From Arthrobacter_N sp051262515 (GTDB lineage: Bacteria > Actinomycetota > Actinomycetes > Actinomycetales > Micrococcaceae), in assembly GCF_051262515.1 (NCBI RefSeq), contig NZ_JBIMER010000014.1, forward strand, positions 9,543 through 73,542: a stretch of 64,000 nt of DNA, in the 5' to 3' direction. Every line of letters begins with the position of its first letter. Within the stretch, counting starts at the first letter, position 1. The translations under genes and the position numbers were made by a program. Shown here piece by piece: positions 44,988 through 54,830 of the stretch. The notes beneath the pieces were generated by a model. That model saw only the letters and a program-made list of their open reading frames with translations. It was not told the DNA's origin and did no database searches.

Positions 44988-45190
44988 CCACCAGGAAACC
45001 CGATGCCGGGCAGCCGCTGAAGCGGATGAACTTCGACGTCCCCGAGGACCTCGCTCACGAGTTCAAGGCCTACGCCGCGCTCCAGGGCAAAACCCAACGC
45101 GAAATCGTCATCGCCTTCATGCAACGCTGCGTCCGCCGATCAAGTGATGCTGCGCAGACTCTGGGTCATAGCCCGAAGGATGAGGCCTGA
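44984..45190 (+). CDS. Ribbon-helix-helix DNA-binding protein, copy 2
   Basis: A 68-residue RHH protein nearly identical to copy 1 over KRMNFDVPEDLAHEFKAYA and ALQGKTQREIVIAFMQRCV, with a diverged C-terminus. The start overlaps the truncated redoxin stop (ATGA), as in copy 1. It is one base from the next gene and probably in one operon with it. Confidence 0.7.
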   Translation: MTTRKPDAGQPLKRMNFDVPEDLAHEFKAYAALQGKTQREIVIAFMQRCVRRSSDAAQTLGHSPKDEA

Positions 45191-45191
45191 C

Positions 45192-45956
45192 ATGGCCGGT
45201 TGGAATCTCCACTTCGACGTTGCCGAGCAGGATTCAGAATTGGCGCGCGATTGCTTCCGGATTCTCCGATATACCTGCACCCGCCACCATCTCAAGTTTT
45301 CTTACTACGCGGGTAGGAGGTCCAACGGACGCATTCACTTCGTTCTCGATTTCAGTGGGAGCCGTGCTCAACTGGGGTTGGCATCCGCAGATTTTGCGTT
45401 GGAAATGCGCGCAGTAGCTCAGCTTCAGAAACACCCACGGGGTAAGCGATTGCCGCTCCGATTCCTTGAGTGCGTTACCTACTCCGGCTCCGAAGAACCG
45501 TTACGACTGCAGCCTCCATCGGACCGCGTTTCTCCAGAGAAACATGATCTGGTGGTTAGGCACTTGACGGAATACACGCTCGCCTGGGGATCCTGGCGTC
45601 GGAGCGAGCTCGCGCCGCCTGATTACGTTGAAGCGCAGCATTCCCTTCTTACGAACCTTGCTCTTGACCTAGCCGAAGGCGTGTCAACATCTAATGCATA
45701 TCCGACGCTGATCAAGGCCCTCCGAGTACCGGAACGCTGGGAAGGGGAGTGCCTAGATCTCGGCTCGGACCGAAACAGAGTGAAGCACCGCGGTCTTAGG
45801 CACGAGGCTGCTCGGTGCGCCGAAAAGTACGAGCAGTGCGTCTATTCGGTATCTCGCGCAGTCACAGGAATCGACGCAATGCCCAGGACCGCCTACATGT
45901 TGGACTGGGAGCGCACGCAGATGGAACTAACTCCAGAGCCGGTGTTCGGAGGCTAG
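45192..45956 (+). CDS. Protein of unknown function next to RHH copy 2
   Basis: A 254-residue soluble protein from ATG 45192, with AAGGA upstream. The N-terminal part alternates short strands (WNLHFDVAEQDSE, SNGRIHFVLDFSG); the rest is helical and rich in Arg/Glu/His. It replaces the HA-repeat gene found after RHH copy 1, so the RHH protein may regulate whichever gene follows it. No family is recognised. Confidence 0.65.
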   Translation: MAGWNLHFDVAEQDSELARDCFRILRYTCTRHHLKFSYYAGRRSNGRIHFVLDFSGSRAQLGLASADFALEMRAVAQLQKHPRGKRLPLRFLECVTYSGSEEPLRLQPPSDRVSPEKHDLVVRHLTEYTLAWGSWRRSELAPPDYVEAQHSLLTNLALDLAEGVSTSNAYPTLIKALRVPERWEGECLDLGSDRNRVKHRGLRHEAARCAEKYEQCVYSVSRAVTGIDAMPRTAYMLDWERTQMELTPEPVFGG

Positions 45957-45990
45957 TAAAAACCCGCCAATTTGCCTGCACCACGAAGGG

Positions 45991-47097
45991 TTATATTCCG
46001 TCAGGGAAATGCCCGCGCCTCAAGAATGCTCGCCCGGCTGCCAGCATCGAATGAATTGCCGCCGGGTGGCTTGAAGCGGCTTCATCGTCGCGTCGCTGGA
46101 CTATAGAGATGAAAGTCCCCTGAGTTCTGCCGTCAATGATTGACCCGTGGACAAGGAATGGCTTGAGCTCTTCAGGCTGGGACGGAACCTCAATTAGCAC
46201 GAGATCACCCGTGTCCGCTGCGACAACCTCTATCACCAAGCGATCCGGAGGCGGATAGATTCGGTTGCTGATGGCTTGTACATATTTCCGGCGGATATTC
46301 GGGTCATGCTTCATGGGAGTAACCGCGTGGATGGTGTCGACGCCGTCGCGCTTCTTGGATTCGAGGCCCACAACCACCACACCGCCGGAATCGGAATTCG
46401 CGAACTGGGAGACCGTTTGGGCGAGCCTGACCTTGCCGTAGTCAGTTCCCAGGTCGTAGTGCTGTCGTTTGACCTCCAGCCACTGGTTCTCGGGTTGCCC
46501 TAGAAGAGTTTGTGCGTGACCAGCGCGTACAAGGTCGGCAAGTGTTGCCGGCGTCAGCTGACCAGAAGAAGCCATCATCAGAGCCTGTATACCGAGGCCG
46601 TCTTCGACGAGGGAAGCTGCTGTCCGACCGCGCGTATGGAATCCAACTGCCAGACGGATGTGCCAAGAGATTCCTGAGTCGTCGAAGTCTTCCTGGAATT
46701 CCAGCATCCACATTCGTTTGCGCACGAGTAGGGGTGCAACGCGGGAACCAGGGTTTGTGTGTGGTCTCGGATTTTCTGGAATGTCCTCATAGCTATCAAC
46801 GTTCATGATCAGATCGTTGTTACGCAGCTCAAGGGAAATGCCCGATATTTCAACGTAGTCGAGATCAATATCCCCTTTGTATGCGGTGACAACTACGAGG
46901 GTGGTTTGGAGCTCGAGATCGTTCATTCGCCTCAAGATCGCCTTTAGGTCGGCGGTTGAGATCTTCCGTAGGTCGTCGATGTGAACGTATATTTGGTCGC
47001 CATCAGGCGATTTACGGACCTTTCCGTCGAACTCCCAATAGAGTCCCTCGTCGAAGACCGAGATGTTGCCGCGCTTTGTCAGCAGCTTTCCAACCAT
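45991..47097 (-). CDS. AlbA_2 (Schlafen-type) domain protein
   Basis: A 368-residue protein. Residues about 1-195 are unrecognised. From about 200 the AlbA_2 domain is clear: ENQWLEVKRQHYDLGTDYGK, then VSQFANSDSGGVVVVGLESK, and a closing strand with LIEVPSQPEELKPFLV. AlbA_2 domains occur in Schlafen-like nucleases and in ATPase regulators. The Glu-x-Lys pair is the usual active-site candidate. The gene diverges from the restriction-modification gene at 47453, and the pair likely shares a control region. Confidence 0.8.
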   Translation of the reverse strand: MVGKLLTKRGNISVFDEGLYWEFDGKVRKSPDGDQIYVHIDDLRKISTADLKAILRRMNDLELQTTLVVVTAYKGDIDLDYVEISGISLELRNNDLIMNVDSYEDIPENPRPHTNPGSRVAPLLVRKRMWMLEFQEDFDDSGISWHIRLAVGFHTRGRTAASLVEDGLGIQALMMASSGQLTPATLADLVRAGHAQTLLGQPENQWLEVKRQHYDLGTDYGKVRLAQTVSQFANSDSGGVVVVGLESKKRDGVDTIHAVTPMKHDPNIRRKYVQAISNRIYPPPDRLVIEVVAADTGDLVLIEVPSQPEELKPFLVHGSIIDGRTQGTFISIVQRRDDEAASSHPAAIHSMLAAGRAFLRRGHFPDGI

Positions 47098-47452
47098 GCT
47101 CCGATACCCCTTCGCGCGTTCGAGGATGGAACTCCTTCAAAGATGCTCACTTGCAGAATGCCTTGCTACCGGCGTAGCAAAACCCTTCATGTTCCCCATT
47201 GGTCACTCGTTGCTGCGAGTCTATCGGCGACTCGAAGCGTGGAAGCTCTCACTGCGACCATCAATGGATCCTTCGCGGGGTCGGGCTCCATGATCTGGTT
47301 CCTGCGCCACTTCCCGCCCCTCCGGCACCGCAGGTGTCTTGCGATGCCTTGCCTGAACAAGTCCGGAAAGCGCGTCCAGTCTGGAAGATCATATGATCGA
47401 TGGCACCGGCCCATGCCGGATTCGCATGCTTCTCACCTCCGGGGGTCTTTCT
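47098..47452. promoter_or_regulatory. Divergent promoter region with a 12-bp palindrome
   Basis: A 355-bp region between the AlbA_2 gene and the ISP enzyme gene, without a convincing gene of its own. GATCATATGATC (47387-47398) is a perfect palindrome 55 bp before the GTG start. It may be a -10 region or an operator. It also spans the alternative ATG 47393. Confidence 0.45.
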
Positions 47453-50400
47453 GTGGCAACTACGTTCGATGTACTCCTTGATTCGTACCGTGACCTTGCG
47501 GATTCGGAGCGGATGAAGGGCAACTACTTCGAACAGCTCGTGGGACGGTATCTCGAGAAGGACGGCGTTCAGGCTCCGCAATATCGGAACGTCTGGTTGT
47601 GGAGGGACTGGCCCGAGCGTGATGGCAAGAAAGACAACGGCATCGACTTGGTGGCCGAACGCCAGGACGGCGGGTACACGGCAATTCAGTGCAAGTTCTA
47701 TGCTGAGGGGCACCGGATCCAGAAGTCGGATATTGACTCGTTCATTTCCGCTTCGGGGAAACCCCCATTCACCCACCGCCTTATCGTGGACACGACCGGA
47801 CGGGGCTGGTCCCCGAACGCGGAGGAGATGTTGGACAACCAGCATCTGCCCATCCAGCGCATCGGACTCACGGATTTCCGCAACTCCAACATCGACTGGG
47901 CCACGTACAAGCTGACCGATCCCTCCAAGGCCCCCCAGCTTCATGAAAAGAAGCAGCTGCGGACCCACCAGCACGAAGCGGTCAACGCTGCCCTCGATGG
48001 ATTCCAGACCAATGACCGCGGCAAGCTCATCATGGCCTGCGGAACAGGGAAGACCTTCACGGCCCTGAAAATTGCCGAACGCTTCGCAGAGCGGGGATCC
48101 CACGCCCGGATCCTCTTCTTGGTCCCTTCCTTGGCGCTGATGTCCCAGTCGCTCAAGGAGTGGTCGGACGAGACCACGATGACGATGCATGCCTACGCCG
48201 TCTGCTCCGACACCAAGGTCGGCCGGCAAAAGAATTCTGATTTCACCGACGTGGCCATTCATGACCTCCAGATCCCGGCCACCACGGACGGAGCCACCCT
48301 GCTGGAGGCGATGGGGACCCGCGAGTTGGAAGAGGGTATGACGGTGGTGTTTTCCACCTACCAGTCCATCGACGCTGTGTCCCAGGCGCAGAAGGCCGGT
48401 CTGCCGGACTTCGATCTGATCATCTGCGACGAGGCGCACCGCACAACCGGTGTCACTCTGGTCGGCACTGAGGAGTCCCATTTCGTAAAGGTGCACCGAA
48501 ACGATGTCGTCGCCGGTGTCAAGCGGCTGTACATGACGGCCACGCCCCGCCTGTTCAACGATGACACCAAGAACAAGGCACTGGAGCGGGACGCGATTCT
48601 GTGTTCCATGGACAAGGAGGCCATGTACGGTCCGGTGTTTTACCGGATCGGCTTCGGTGAGGCCGTTACCAAAAAACTACTGACTGACTACAAAGTCCTG
48701 GTTCTTGGCGTTGACGAAACGCAGGTGGTCTCCAGCTTCCAGGGCCAGCTGGCGGATTCGAACATGGAACTGCAGATAGATGATGTCGCCAAGCTCATCG
48801 GCTGCTGGAACGGCTTGGCCAAGCGCCGCTCTGGGGCCCATGAAGCGTCCTTCGGTAACGACCTGGCTCCGATGAAGCGCGCCGTGGCGTTCAACCGGGA
48901 CATCAAGTCCTCCAAGCTCGTCGAGGCCGAGTTTCCTGATCTGGTCCGGGTGCACCTGACCAACCTGGACAACGACGATCCCACCGACGACTTGAAGGTC
49001 GAGGTCAAGCACGTGGACGGCGGCTTCAACGCCATCACCCGGGCCGAACGCCTCGACTGGCTCAAGGAAGATGTCCAGGGCGTCCAGCCCAGCTGCCGGA
49101 TCCTTACCAATGCCCGCTGCCTCACCGAGGGGGTGGACGTCCCGTCCCTGGACGCGGTCCTCTTCCTGAACCCACGCAACTCCATGGTCGACGTCATCCA
49201 GGCCGTGGGCCGGGTGATGCGCATCGCCAAAGACAAGCAGTTCGGCTACATCATCCTCCCCATTGCCATCCCCGAGGGCATGTCCACCTCCGAGGCCCTG
49301 CGGGACAACAACCGCTACAAGGTCGTCTGGCAGGTCCTGCAGGCCCTGCGGGCGCACGACGAGCGCATGGACGCCGCGATCAACCAGATCGAGCTCAACC
49401 ACAAGGCACCCGAATCGATCCTGGTCGACACCGTGGACCTGTCCCCAATGAAGAAGGCGAAGACCAACGTTGGCGGAAACGCCGGCGGTGAAGGGGGCGC
49501 GGGTGGCGAGGACAATGGCTCAGATGAACCTGGGTGGGAGCAGCCGCCCCTGCAGTTCCCGGCCGAGGAGTGGAAGGACTCGGTCTACGCGAAAATCGTG
49601 GACAAGTGTGGCAACCGCATGTACTGGGAGGACTGGTCCAAGAGCATTGCGGACATCGCCAACAAACACATCACGCTCATCAACGCACTGCTGACGGCGG
49701 CAAATCCGGACCATCGGAAGGCATTCGACGACTTCATTCAGGGCCTGCAGGAGAATCTGAACCCGGAGATCGACGAGGCGCAGGCGGTTGAAATGCTCGC
49801 CCAGCACCTCGTGACCAAACCGGTCTTTGACGCCATGTTCAAGGACTCCAACTTCACCGAACACAATCCTGTGTCGCTGTCGATGCAGAACATCCTGAAC
49901 CAGCTCGATAATCACTCCGCGTTCGAGAATGAACGCGCCGGGCTGGAGAAGTTCTATGACTCCGTCCGGGCCCGCGTGAAGTCCATCGACAACGCCGCGG
50001 CGAAGCAGAAGATCATTCTGGAGTTGTACGACAACTTCTTCCGCAACGCGTTCCCCCGGGTCGCGGACCGTCTAGGGATCGTCTTCACCCCCGTCCCGGT
50101 CGTGGACTACATCCTCCGGTCCGCAGACGCCGCCCTGAGGCTGGAATTCGGCAAGAGTATCTCGGACGAGGGAGTCTCCATCCTCGAGCCCTTTGTTGGC
50201 ACCGGCACCTTCATCACCAGGCTCCTGCAGTCCGGGCTAATCAAGCCGGATGATCTGCACCGGAAATACACCCAGGAACTCTTCGCCAACGAGATAGTCC
50301 TGCTTAGCTACTACATTGCAGCCATCAACATCGAGACCGTCTTCGCCGAGGAATCTGCGACTCACGGCCTGGGTCACGGCTACGCACCGTTCGACGGCAT

Positions 50401-52297
50401 TGCACTGACTGACACCTTTCAACTCAATGAATCAGACGGCGCTTTCGAATCCGTCGTGTTCCCTGAAAATTCCCAACGTGTGCAGCGGCAGAAGAACCAG
50501 GACATTCGTGTCATCGTAATGAACCCGCCCTACTCCTCGGGCCAGACGAGCGCCAACGACAACAACCAGAACCAGTCCTACCCCGTCCTGGACGCTTCGA
50601 TTGCCGAAACGTACGCGAAGCTGTCCACCGGAACCAACAAGAACAGCCTCTACGACTCCTACATCCGAGGAATTCGGTGGGCGTCCAACCGCATCAAGGA
50701 CGACGGCGTCATCGCGTTCGTTTCCAATGGAGGCTTCATCGACGGCAACACTGCCGACGGTATGCGCAAGACCTTGGTTAGTGAGTTCAGCCGGATCTTC
50801 GTCTACAACCTTCGGGGAAACCAGCGGACGTCAGGCGAGCAGTCCCGCAGAGAGGGCGGTAAAGTCTTCGGGAGCGGGTCGCGCACGCAAGTAGCCATCT
50901 GCATCCTCATCAAGAACTCCTCACACATCGGGCCGGCCGACCTCCAGTACAGGGACGTAGGTGACTACCTCACGCGAGATCAGAAACTCGACGTCCTTGA
51001 GATCGAGCAATCGCTGGAAGGCACCGACTGGGAGACGGTCGTTCTGAACGAGCACGGTGACTGGATAAACCATCGGGACGAGAACTACGACAGATATCAA
51101 CCCCTCGGCGACAAAGCGACCAAAGGCAAACCAAACACCCCTGCCTTGTTCGAGAACTTCTCGAATGGGTTGAAAACAAACCGCGATGCCTGGTGCTACA
51201 ACTTCTCACGCGATGCCGTGGCCTCGAACATGCGCCGCATGATCGATAACTACGAGGCTCAGCGCAACGCCGGAGGAACCATAGACCCTAACCCCACAAA
51301 GATTGCCTGGGGCGGAGGACTAGCCGATGACCTCAAGCGAGGACTGAAGCACGAGTTTTCCGCAGCCAGGATTCGCCGGGGTCTATATCGTCCATTTTGT
51401 CGGCAGTCTGTGTACTTTCACTCGTCAATGAATGAACGCACCTACCAACTGCCCGCGATATTTCCGACCGAGGGCCTACCTAACATCGCGTTGTTCATGA
51501 GCAGCCCTGGCGCCTCCAAGCAGTTCTCTCCCATGATTGTGGATTCAGTCCCCAACTTGCATTTGATCCACACTGGACAGGCGTTCAGCCTGTACACGTA
51601 CGAACCCGCCTCCGAAGACCAAGTGGATCTGTTCACGGACGTCGAAGCCGTCGTTGACGGCTACCGGCGCAAAGACAACATCACTGACGCTACGCTCGCC
51701 AGCTACCGCGGATTCTACGAAGATGCGGCCTTGACCAAGGAAGATATCTTCTACTACGTCTACGGTGTGCTGCACAGCCCTACCTACCGGGAGGCCTACA
51801 AGGCAGACCTTATGAAGATGCTGCCTCGGATCCCGAAAGCAATGGACTTTTGGGCATTCAGCAAGGCGGGGCGAAAGCTCGCAGATCTACATCTCAACTA
51901 CGAGACTGTCGAGCCATTCGACCTGAAGGAAAGCCGAACGGCTCCGGAGCCTACGTCGCTGGCGGAGCAGTACGAGTACTACCGCGTGACCAAAATGTCC
52001 TTCGGTGCACGCAGGGACCGCTCCAAGATCATGTACAACGGTCGCGTCACCCTGTCAGAGATTCCGGAGGACGCGCTCACCTACCATGTCAACGGCAAGT
52101 CCGCACTTGAGTGGATACTGGACCGCTACCAGGTGACAGTCCATAAGGAATCCCAGATCACGAACGACCCCAACGGCTATTGCCTAGAAGTTGGTGACCC
52201 TCGCTACATCCTCGACCTCATCAAGCGCATAGTCACAGTGTCAGTTGAGACCAATAAGGTCGTCGCGAGTCTGCCAGCCCTAAACGTTGCCGAGTAG
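47453..52297 (+). CDS. Type ISP restriction-modification enzyme (LlaGI-like)
   Basis: A 1614-residue single-chain enzyme, close to the roughly 1570-1600 of LlaGI/LlaBIII. In order it has an Mrr-like nuclease with D65 and Q79-x-K81, a superfamily 2 translocase with CGTGKT (196-201), DEAH (326-329) and AVGRVMR, a helical coupler, an N6-adenine methyltransferase with ILEPFVGTGTFI (about 911) and NPPY (about 1023), and a C-terminal target-recognition domain. It methylates one strand and cuts unmodified DNA after translocation and collision. GTG 47453 gives VATTFDVLL, where homologues start; ATG 47393 is open with GGAAG upstream. It appears intact. Confidence 0.92.
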   Translation: MATTFDVLLDSYRDLADSERMKGNYFEQLVGRYLEKDGVQAPQYRNVWLWRDWPERDGKKDNGIDLVAERQDGGYTAIQCKFYAEGHRIQKSDIDSFISASGKPPFTHRLIVDTTGRGWSPNAEEMLDNQHLPIQRIGLTDFRNSNIDWATYKLTDPSKAPQLHEKKQLRTHQHEAVNAALDGFQTNDRGKLIMACGTGKTFTALKIAERFAERGSHARILFLVPSLALMSQSLKEWSDETTMTMHAYAVCSDTKVGRQKNSDFTDVAIHDLQIPATTDGATLLEAMGTRELEEGMTVVFSTYQSIDAVSQAQKAGLPDFDLIICDEAHRTTGVTLVGTEESHFVKVHRNDVVAGVKRLYMTATPRLFNDDTKNKALERDAILCSMDKEAMYGPVFYRIGFGEAVTKKLLTDYKVLVLGVDETQVVSSFQGQLADSNMELQIDDVAKLIGCWNGLAKRRSGAHEASFGNDLAPMKRAVAFNRDIKSSKLVEAEFPDLVRVHLTNLDNDDPTDDLKVEVKHVDGGFNAITRAERLDWLKEDVQGVQPSCRILTNARCLTEGVDVPSLDAVLFLNPRNSMVDVIQAVGRVMRIAKDKQFGYIILPIAIPEGMSTSEALRDNNRYKVVWQVLQALRAHDERMDAAINQIELNHKAPESILVDTVDLSPMKKAKTNVGGNAGGEGGAGGEDNGSDEPGWEQPPLQFPAEEWKDSVYAKIVDKCGNRMYWEDWSKSIADIANKHITLINALLTAANPDHRKAFDDFIQGLQENLNPEIDEAQAVEMLAQHLVTKPVFDAMFKDSNFTEHNPVSLSMQNILNQLDNHSAFENERAGLEKFYDSVRARVKSIDNAAAKQKIILELYDNFFRNAFPRVADRLGIVFTPVPVVDYILRSADAALRLEFGKSISDEGVSILEPFVGTGTFITRLLQSGLIKPDDLHRKYTQELFANEIVLLSYYIAAINIETVFAEESATHGLGHGYAPFDGIALTDTFQLNESDGAFESVVFPENSQRVQRQKNQDIRVIVMNPPYSSGQTSANDNNQNQSYPVLDASIAETYAKLSTGTNKNSLYDSYIRGIRWASNRIKDDGVIAFVSNGGFIDGNTADGMRKTLVSEFSRIFVYNLRGNQRTSGEQSRREGGKVFGSGSRTQVAICILIKNSSHIGPADLQYRDVGDYLTRDQKLDVLEIEQSLEGTDWETVVLNEHGDWINHRDENYDRYQPLGDKATKGKPNTPALFENFSNGLKTNRDAWCYNFSRDAVASNMRRMIDNYEAQRNAGGTIDPNPTKIAWGGGLADDLKRGLKHEFSAARIRRGLYRPFCRQSVYFHSSMNERTYQLPAIFPTEGLPNIALFMSSPGASKQFSPMIVDSVPNLHLIHTGQAFSLYTYEPASEDQVDLFTDVEAVVDGYRRKDNITDATLASYRGFYEDAALTKEDIFYYVYGVLHSPTYREAYKADLMKMLPRIPKAMDFWAFSKAGRKLADLHLNYETVEPFDLKESRTAPEPTSLAEQYEYYRVTKMSFGARRDRSKIMYNGRVTLSEIPEDALTYHVNGKSALEWILDRYQVTVHKESQITNDPNGYCLEVGDPRYILDLIKRIVTVSVETNKVVASLPALNVAE

Positions 52298-52633
52298 CAG
52301 TCATGGCCAAACCAACGAGTGTCCCGGAGGGGCGTCTATTTCCATGTTCGGAAGTCATCTGAAGGATCCTTTGATGAGGCGTGGCCAGAGAGAGGGTCAG
52401 AATCCGTTCGGCACCGCTGTTGGGACGGGCCAGGTTACAAATTTGGCATGTGGTACAGCGGCCGAGCGGAACTTCGAACGTCAAAACCGGTCGGTAGAAA
52501 TCGGTCGTTATTGATCCCGAGGTGCGAGGACTTGGACGCCGACCGAAACGCGTCTCCACTGGAATTCACGCCAGCAACGAAACTGCCTTCCTTCACCAGT
52601 GCGGTCGGAGTGTGGTCTTCCCGTTAATCTTGA
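52298..52633. other. 336-bp stretch without a convincing gene
   Basis: Frames of 75-108 codons are open on both strands, but none has a ribosome-binding site or coherent protein features. A 19-codon frame at 52303 is too short to judge. No strong hairpin was seen. It may be degraded sequence. Confidence 0.4.
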
Positions 52634-53596
52634 ATGATGAGTAAATCGGCCGCGGCCAGCGTCTTGGAGACGACAATTGACCTAGTGGTTGCGCTTGGCA
52701 CCGTAGGGGCTCTCATCGCTGCCGTCGCCACTATCGTTATTTCTCGAAACGAGACACGGCTCGGGACAGTGTCGGGTGTCCGAGGTTGGATGAGCTGGAG
52801 GCACGCAAGCGCCGGCCACGAGGAGAACGACCGCGGCTCCGAGAGTGACATGATCTCAAACTGGGCCCCCGGACGGGAGTTCAATGCAGTCCTTAACGTC
52901 CAAAATGATTCCAGCGCGTTCATCTACGACGTCTTAGTCACTTTGTGGCCCACAAGTTCCGGAGAACCCGTCTTCACGACCAGAGCGCATTCTTTGATGC
53001 CAGGGAAATCCCTCAACAACGTCTTTCCCGGATCGTTCGAACTGCTCCAGCGCATGTTTATCACCAACGGAAAAGCATTCGGGGCCGAAGTGATCTTCAG
53101 GGATGCCAGTGGCCTGCTCTGGAACCGCAGTGTCGATGGCCGACTCCGCCCCCTAAAGGGCTTCGCTTGGCATCGCCCGTGGTATGTCCCCCATCCTTTG
53201 GAGGATGTCGAAGAATTTCCTTGGTACGCAATCCGCGCCAAATGGCGCTACCGGTGGCTAACCCACGGCCGGCGGGCCCTCATTGCGCCAAGATGGTGGG
53301 CAGCCGATATGCGATGGGCACGCTGGCGCTATGCCCGTAAACATCATCCTGTTGGAATCCCAATATGGAACGTCGTCAAGCGCTGGAAAAGTCGTCACGA
53401 GATCGCCATCGATCGACGCCGAAACGGGTTGCCCATCCCTTTCTGGATTGTTGATGACTATTGCAAGAACGTCATGTTGAACCGTGCCTACGCACGCAAT
53501 CAACGAAAGCAGGATCGCCAAGAGAAGAGGGACGATGGCAAAGCGTTGAGAGAAGAACGCCGTGATTGGAGACGTGTCAATCCTCATGGCCCTTAG
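52634..53596 (+). CDS. N-terminally anchored protein of unknown function
   Basis: A 320-residue protein. One membrane helix lies at about residues 13-36 (LVVALGTVGALIAAVATIVI). A beta-rich region follows (FNAVLNVQNDSSAFIYDVLVTLWP), then a Trp/Arg-rich, strongly basic C-terminal half (RWRYARKHHPVG, then a charged KQDRQEKRDDGK tail). The basic part may bind nucleic acid or lipid. No family recognised. It is convergent with the next gene. Confidence 0.65.
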   Translation: MMSKSAAASVLETTIDLVVALGTVGALIAAVATIVISRNETRLGTVSGVRGWMSWRHASAGHEENDRGSESDMISNWAPGREFNAVLNVQNDSSAFIYDVLVTLWPTSSGEPVFTTRAHSLMPGKSLNNVFPGSFELLQRMFITNGKAFGAEVIFRDASGLLWNRSVDGRLRPLKGFAWHRPWYVPHPLEDVEEFPWYAIRAKWRYRWLTHGRRALIAPRWWAADMRWARWRYARKHHPVGIPIWNVVKRWKSRHEIAIDRRRNGLPIPFWIVDDYCKNVMLNRAYARNQRKQDRQEKRDDGKALREERRDWRRVNPHGP

Positions 53597-53656
53597 AGCG
53601 AATCTGACGAGGGCGAGCGCGAGGTATAGCAGCCACCCAATCCGACCTCGGGCTTA

Positions 53657-54610
53657 TCAGATCGTTTCCATGAACTTCTCGGTCAACCCGATGAAGGCCT
53701 CGACCACTCCGCTGGTCGTCCCTAGCGCTGCCACCTCAACTGCCTTGCCGACCAGCTTCTTGATTCTGCCGCTATCGGGTTCGGGCCGGATGATCTCACC
53801 CTCAAGCTCATCCCGGACCTCCATACCTTGCCGCTCTTGATCGGAAGACAGGCCGAACATTGGCATCATGGCACGGAACGCTTCCGCCACCTTCTTTGCT
53901 TCGTCAGTCTGATTGGCGGTCAGGGTGTTGGATTGCGTCGCGCCAGAACTACCTGCCGCCACGTTGATGCCCTGGGAGTTGCTGACCGAGACGTGGTAGT
54001 TGTGCACGTTGCCGACTGCGGACGCAGCTGGAGCAGACACCGATCCGTCTTGTTCGGCCACCTTGATCCCCTTGGCCCTGAGCGACGGGCGGATGACTGG
54101 TCCTCCATGGGAGCCAGTTCCGCTGATGTACCCGTCTTCGAGCAGCCGATAGCTGGCACGAGTCAGCTCGGCTTCAGTAAACGGGGACCCATAGAAGTTT
54201 CCGTGCGGTGATTTGAGGAAGCCATCGATGACGGGAGACTCGTTGCCATTCAAGTACTCGCCGTAAAGCCACCGAAGCATCAGGTCAGGAATCACCATGG
54301 CTCGCTTCCGCGGATTGAGTCGCAATGCCTCGAACTCTTCAGCCGCGTCACGACCAGCCTGCTTCAGGTGAAAGTCTCCAATGCCTACGGCCGAGCGCTC
54401 AAAAAACAAGTAATCGAGCTGCATCAGATGAGTGATGTCCTGGTCGATCGCGTTCTCGTTGACTCCCCACCGATCCTGGCCGAAGCCGTACAGAGGCTCC
54501 ATCATTACGCTCTCGCTTCGCTGTGCATCCGCGATGCGCACTGCGTCAGCGAGCAGATCGTACTGGCGAAGCGTCCTCGACGACTTCAACTTCGCTTCAA
54601 GGTCAGACAC
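53657..54610 (-). CDS. Winged-helix protein with effector-type tail, unknown function
   Basis: A 317-residue protein from GTG 54610. The N-terminal two-thirds look like winged-helix modules (LRWLYGEYLNGNESPVIDGFL, LTRASYRLLEDGYISGTG). Residues 203-230 contain YHVSVSNSQGINVAAG, a strand and Asn/Gly-rich turn often seen before effector domains in defence proteins. The tail (LVGKAVEVAALGTTSGVVEAF) is hydrophobic and could insert in membranes. This suggests an abortive-infection type role, by analogy only. The IS21 element sits 72 bp upstream of its start and may have replaced its promoter. Confidence 0.6.
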   Translation of the reverse strand: MSDLEAKLKSSRTLRQYDLLADAVRIADAQRSESVMMEPLYGFGQDRWGVNENAIDQDITHLMQLDYLFFERSAVGIGDFHLKQAGRDAAEEFEALRLNPRKRAMVIPDLMLRWLYGEYLNGNESPVIDGFLKSPHGNFYGSPFTEAELTRASYRLLEDGYISGTGSHGGPVIRPSLRAKGIKVAEQDGSVSAPAASAVGNVHNYHVSVSNSQGINVAAGSSGATQSNTLTANQTDEAKKVAEAFRAMMPMFGLSSDQERQGMEVRDELEGEIIRPEPDSGRIKKLVGKAVEVAALGTTSGVVEAFIGLTEKFMETI

Positions 54611-54830
54611 TGGTGTTTCCCCACTTGTTGGTTGGTTGGTTCCTCAACTCTAACTACGCGCGCAGACACACTATGGGTTACTTGTTAGCGGCCATGAAAA
54701 ACTGCCCATAGGCGGCCACGGAACTGCCCACTGACGGCCATGGAAACTGCCCGTTGGTGGCCATGAGATCTGCCCACTTCTTTGACGTAGCCCTGCTGCT
54801 TAAGCGGCGGGAGCCTCTTCCCGGGGTTTG

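Noticed and set aside
52319..52627. A 102-codon plus-strand frame after the ISP gene
   Set aside because: No ribosome-binding site or domain; composition is not clearly coding.
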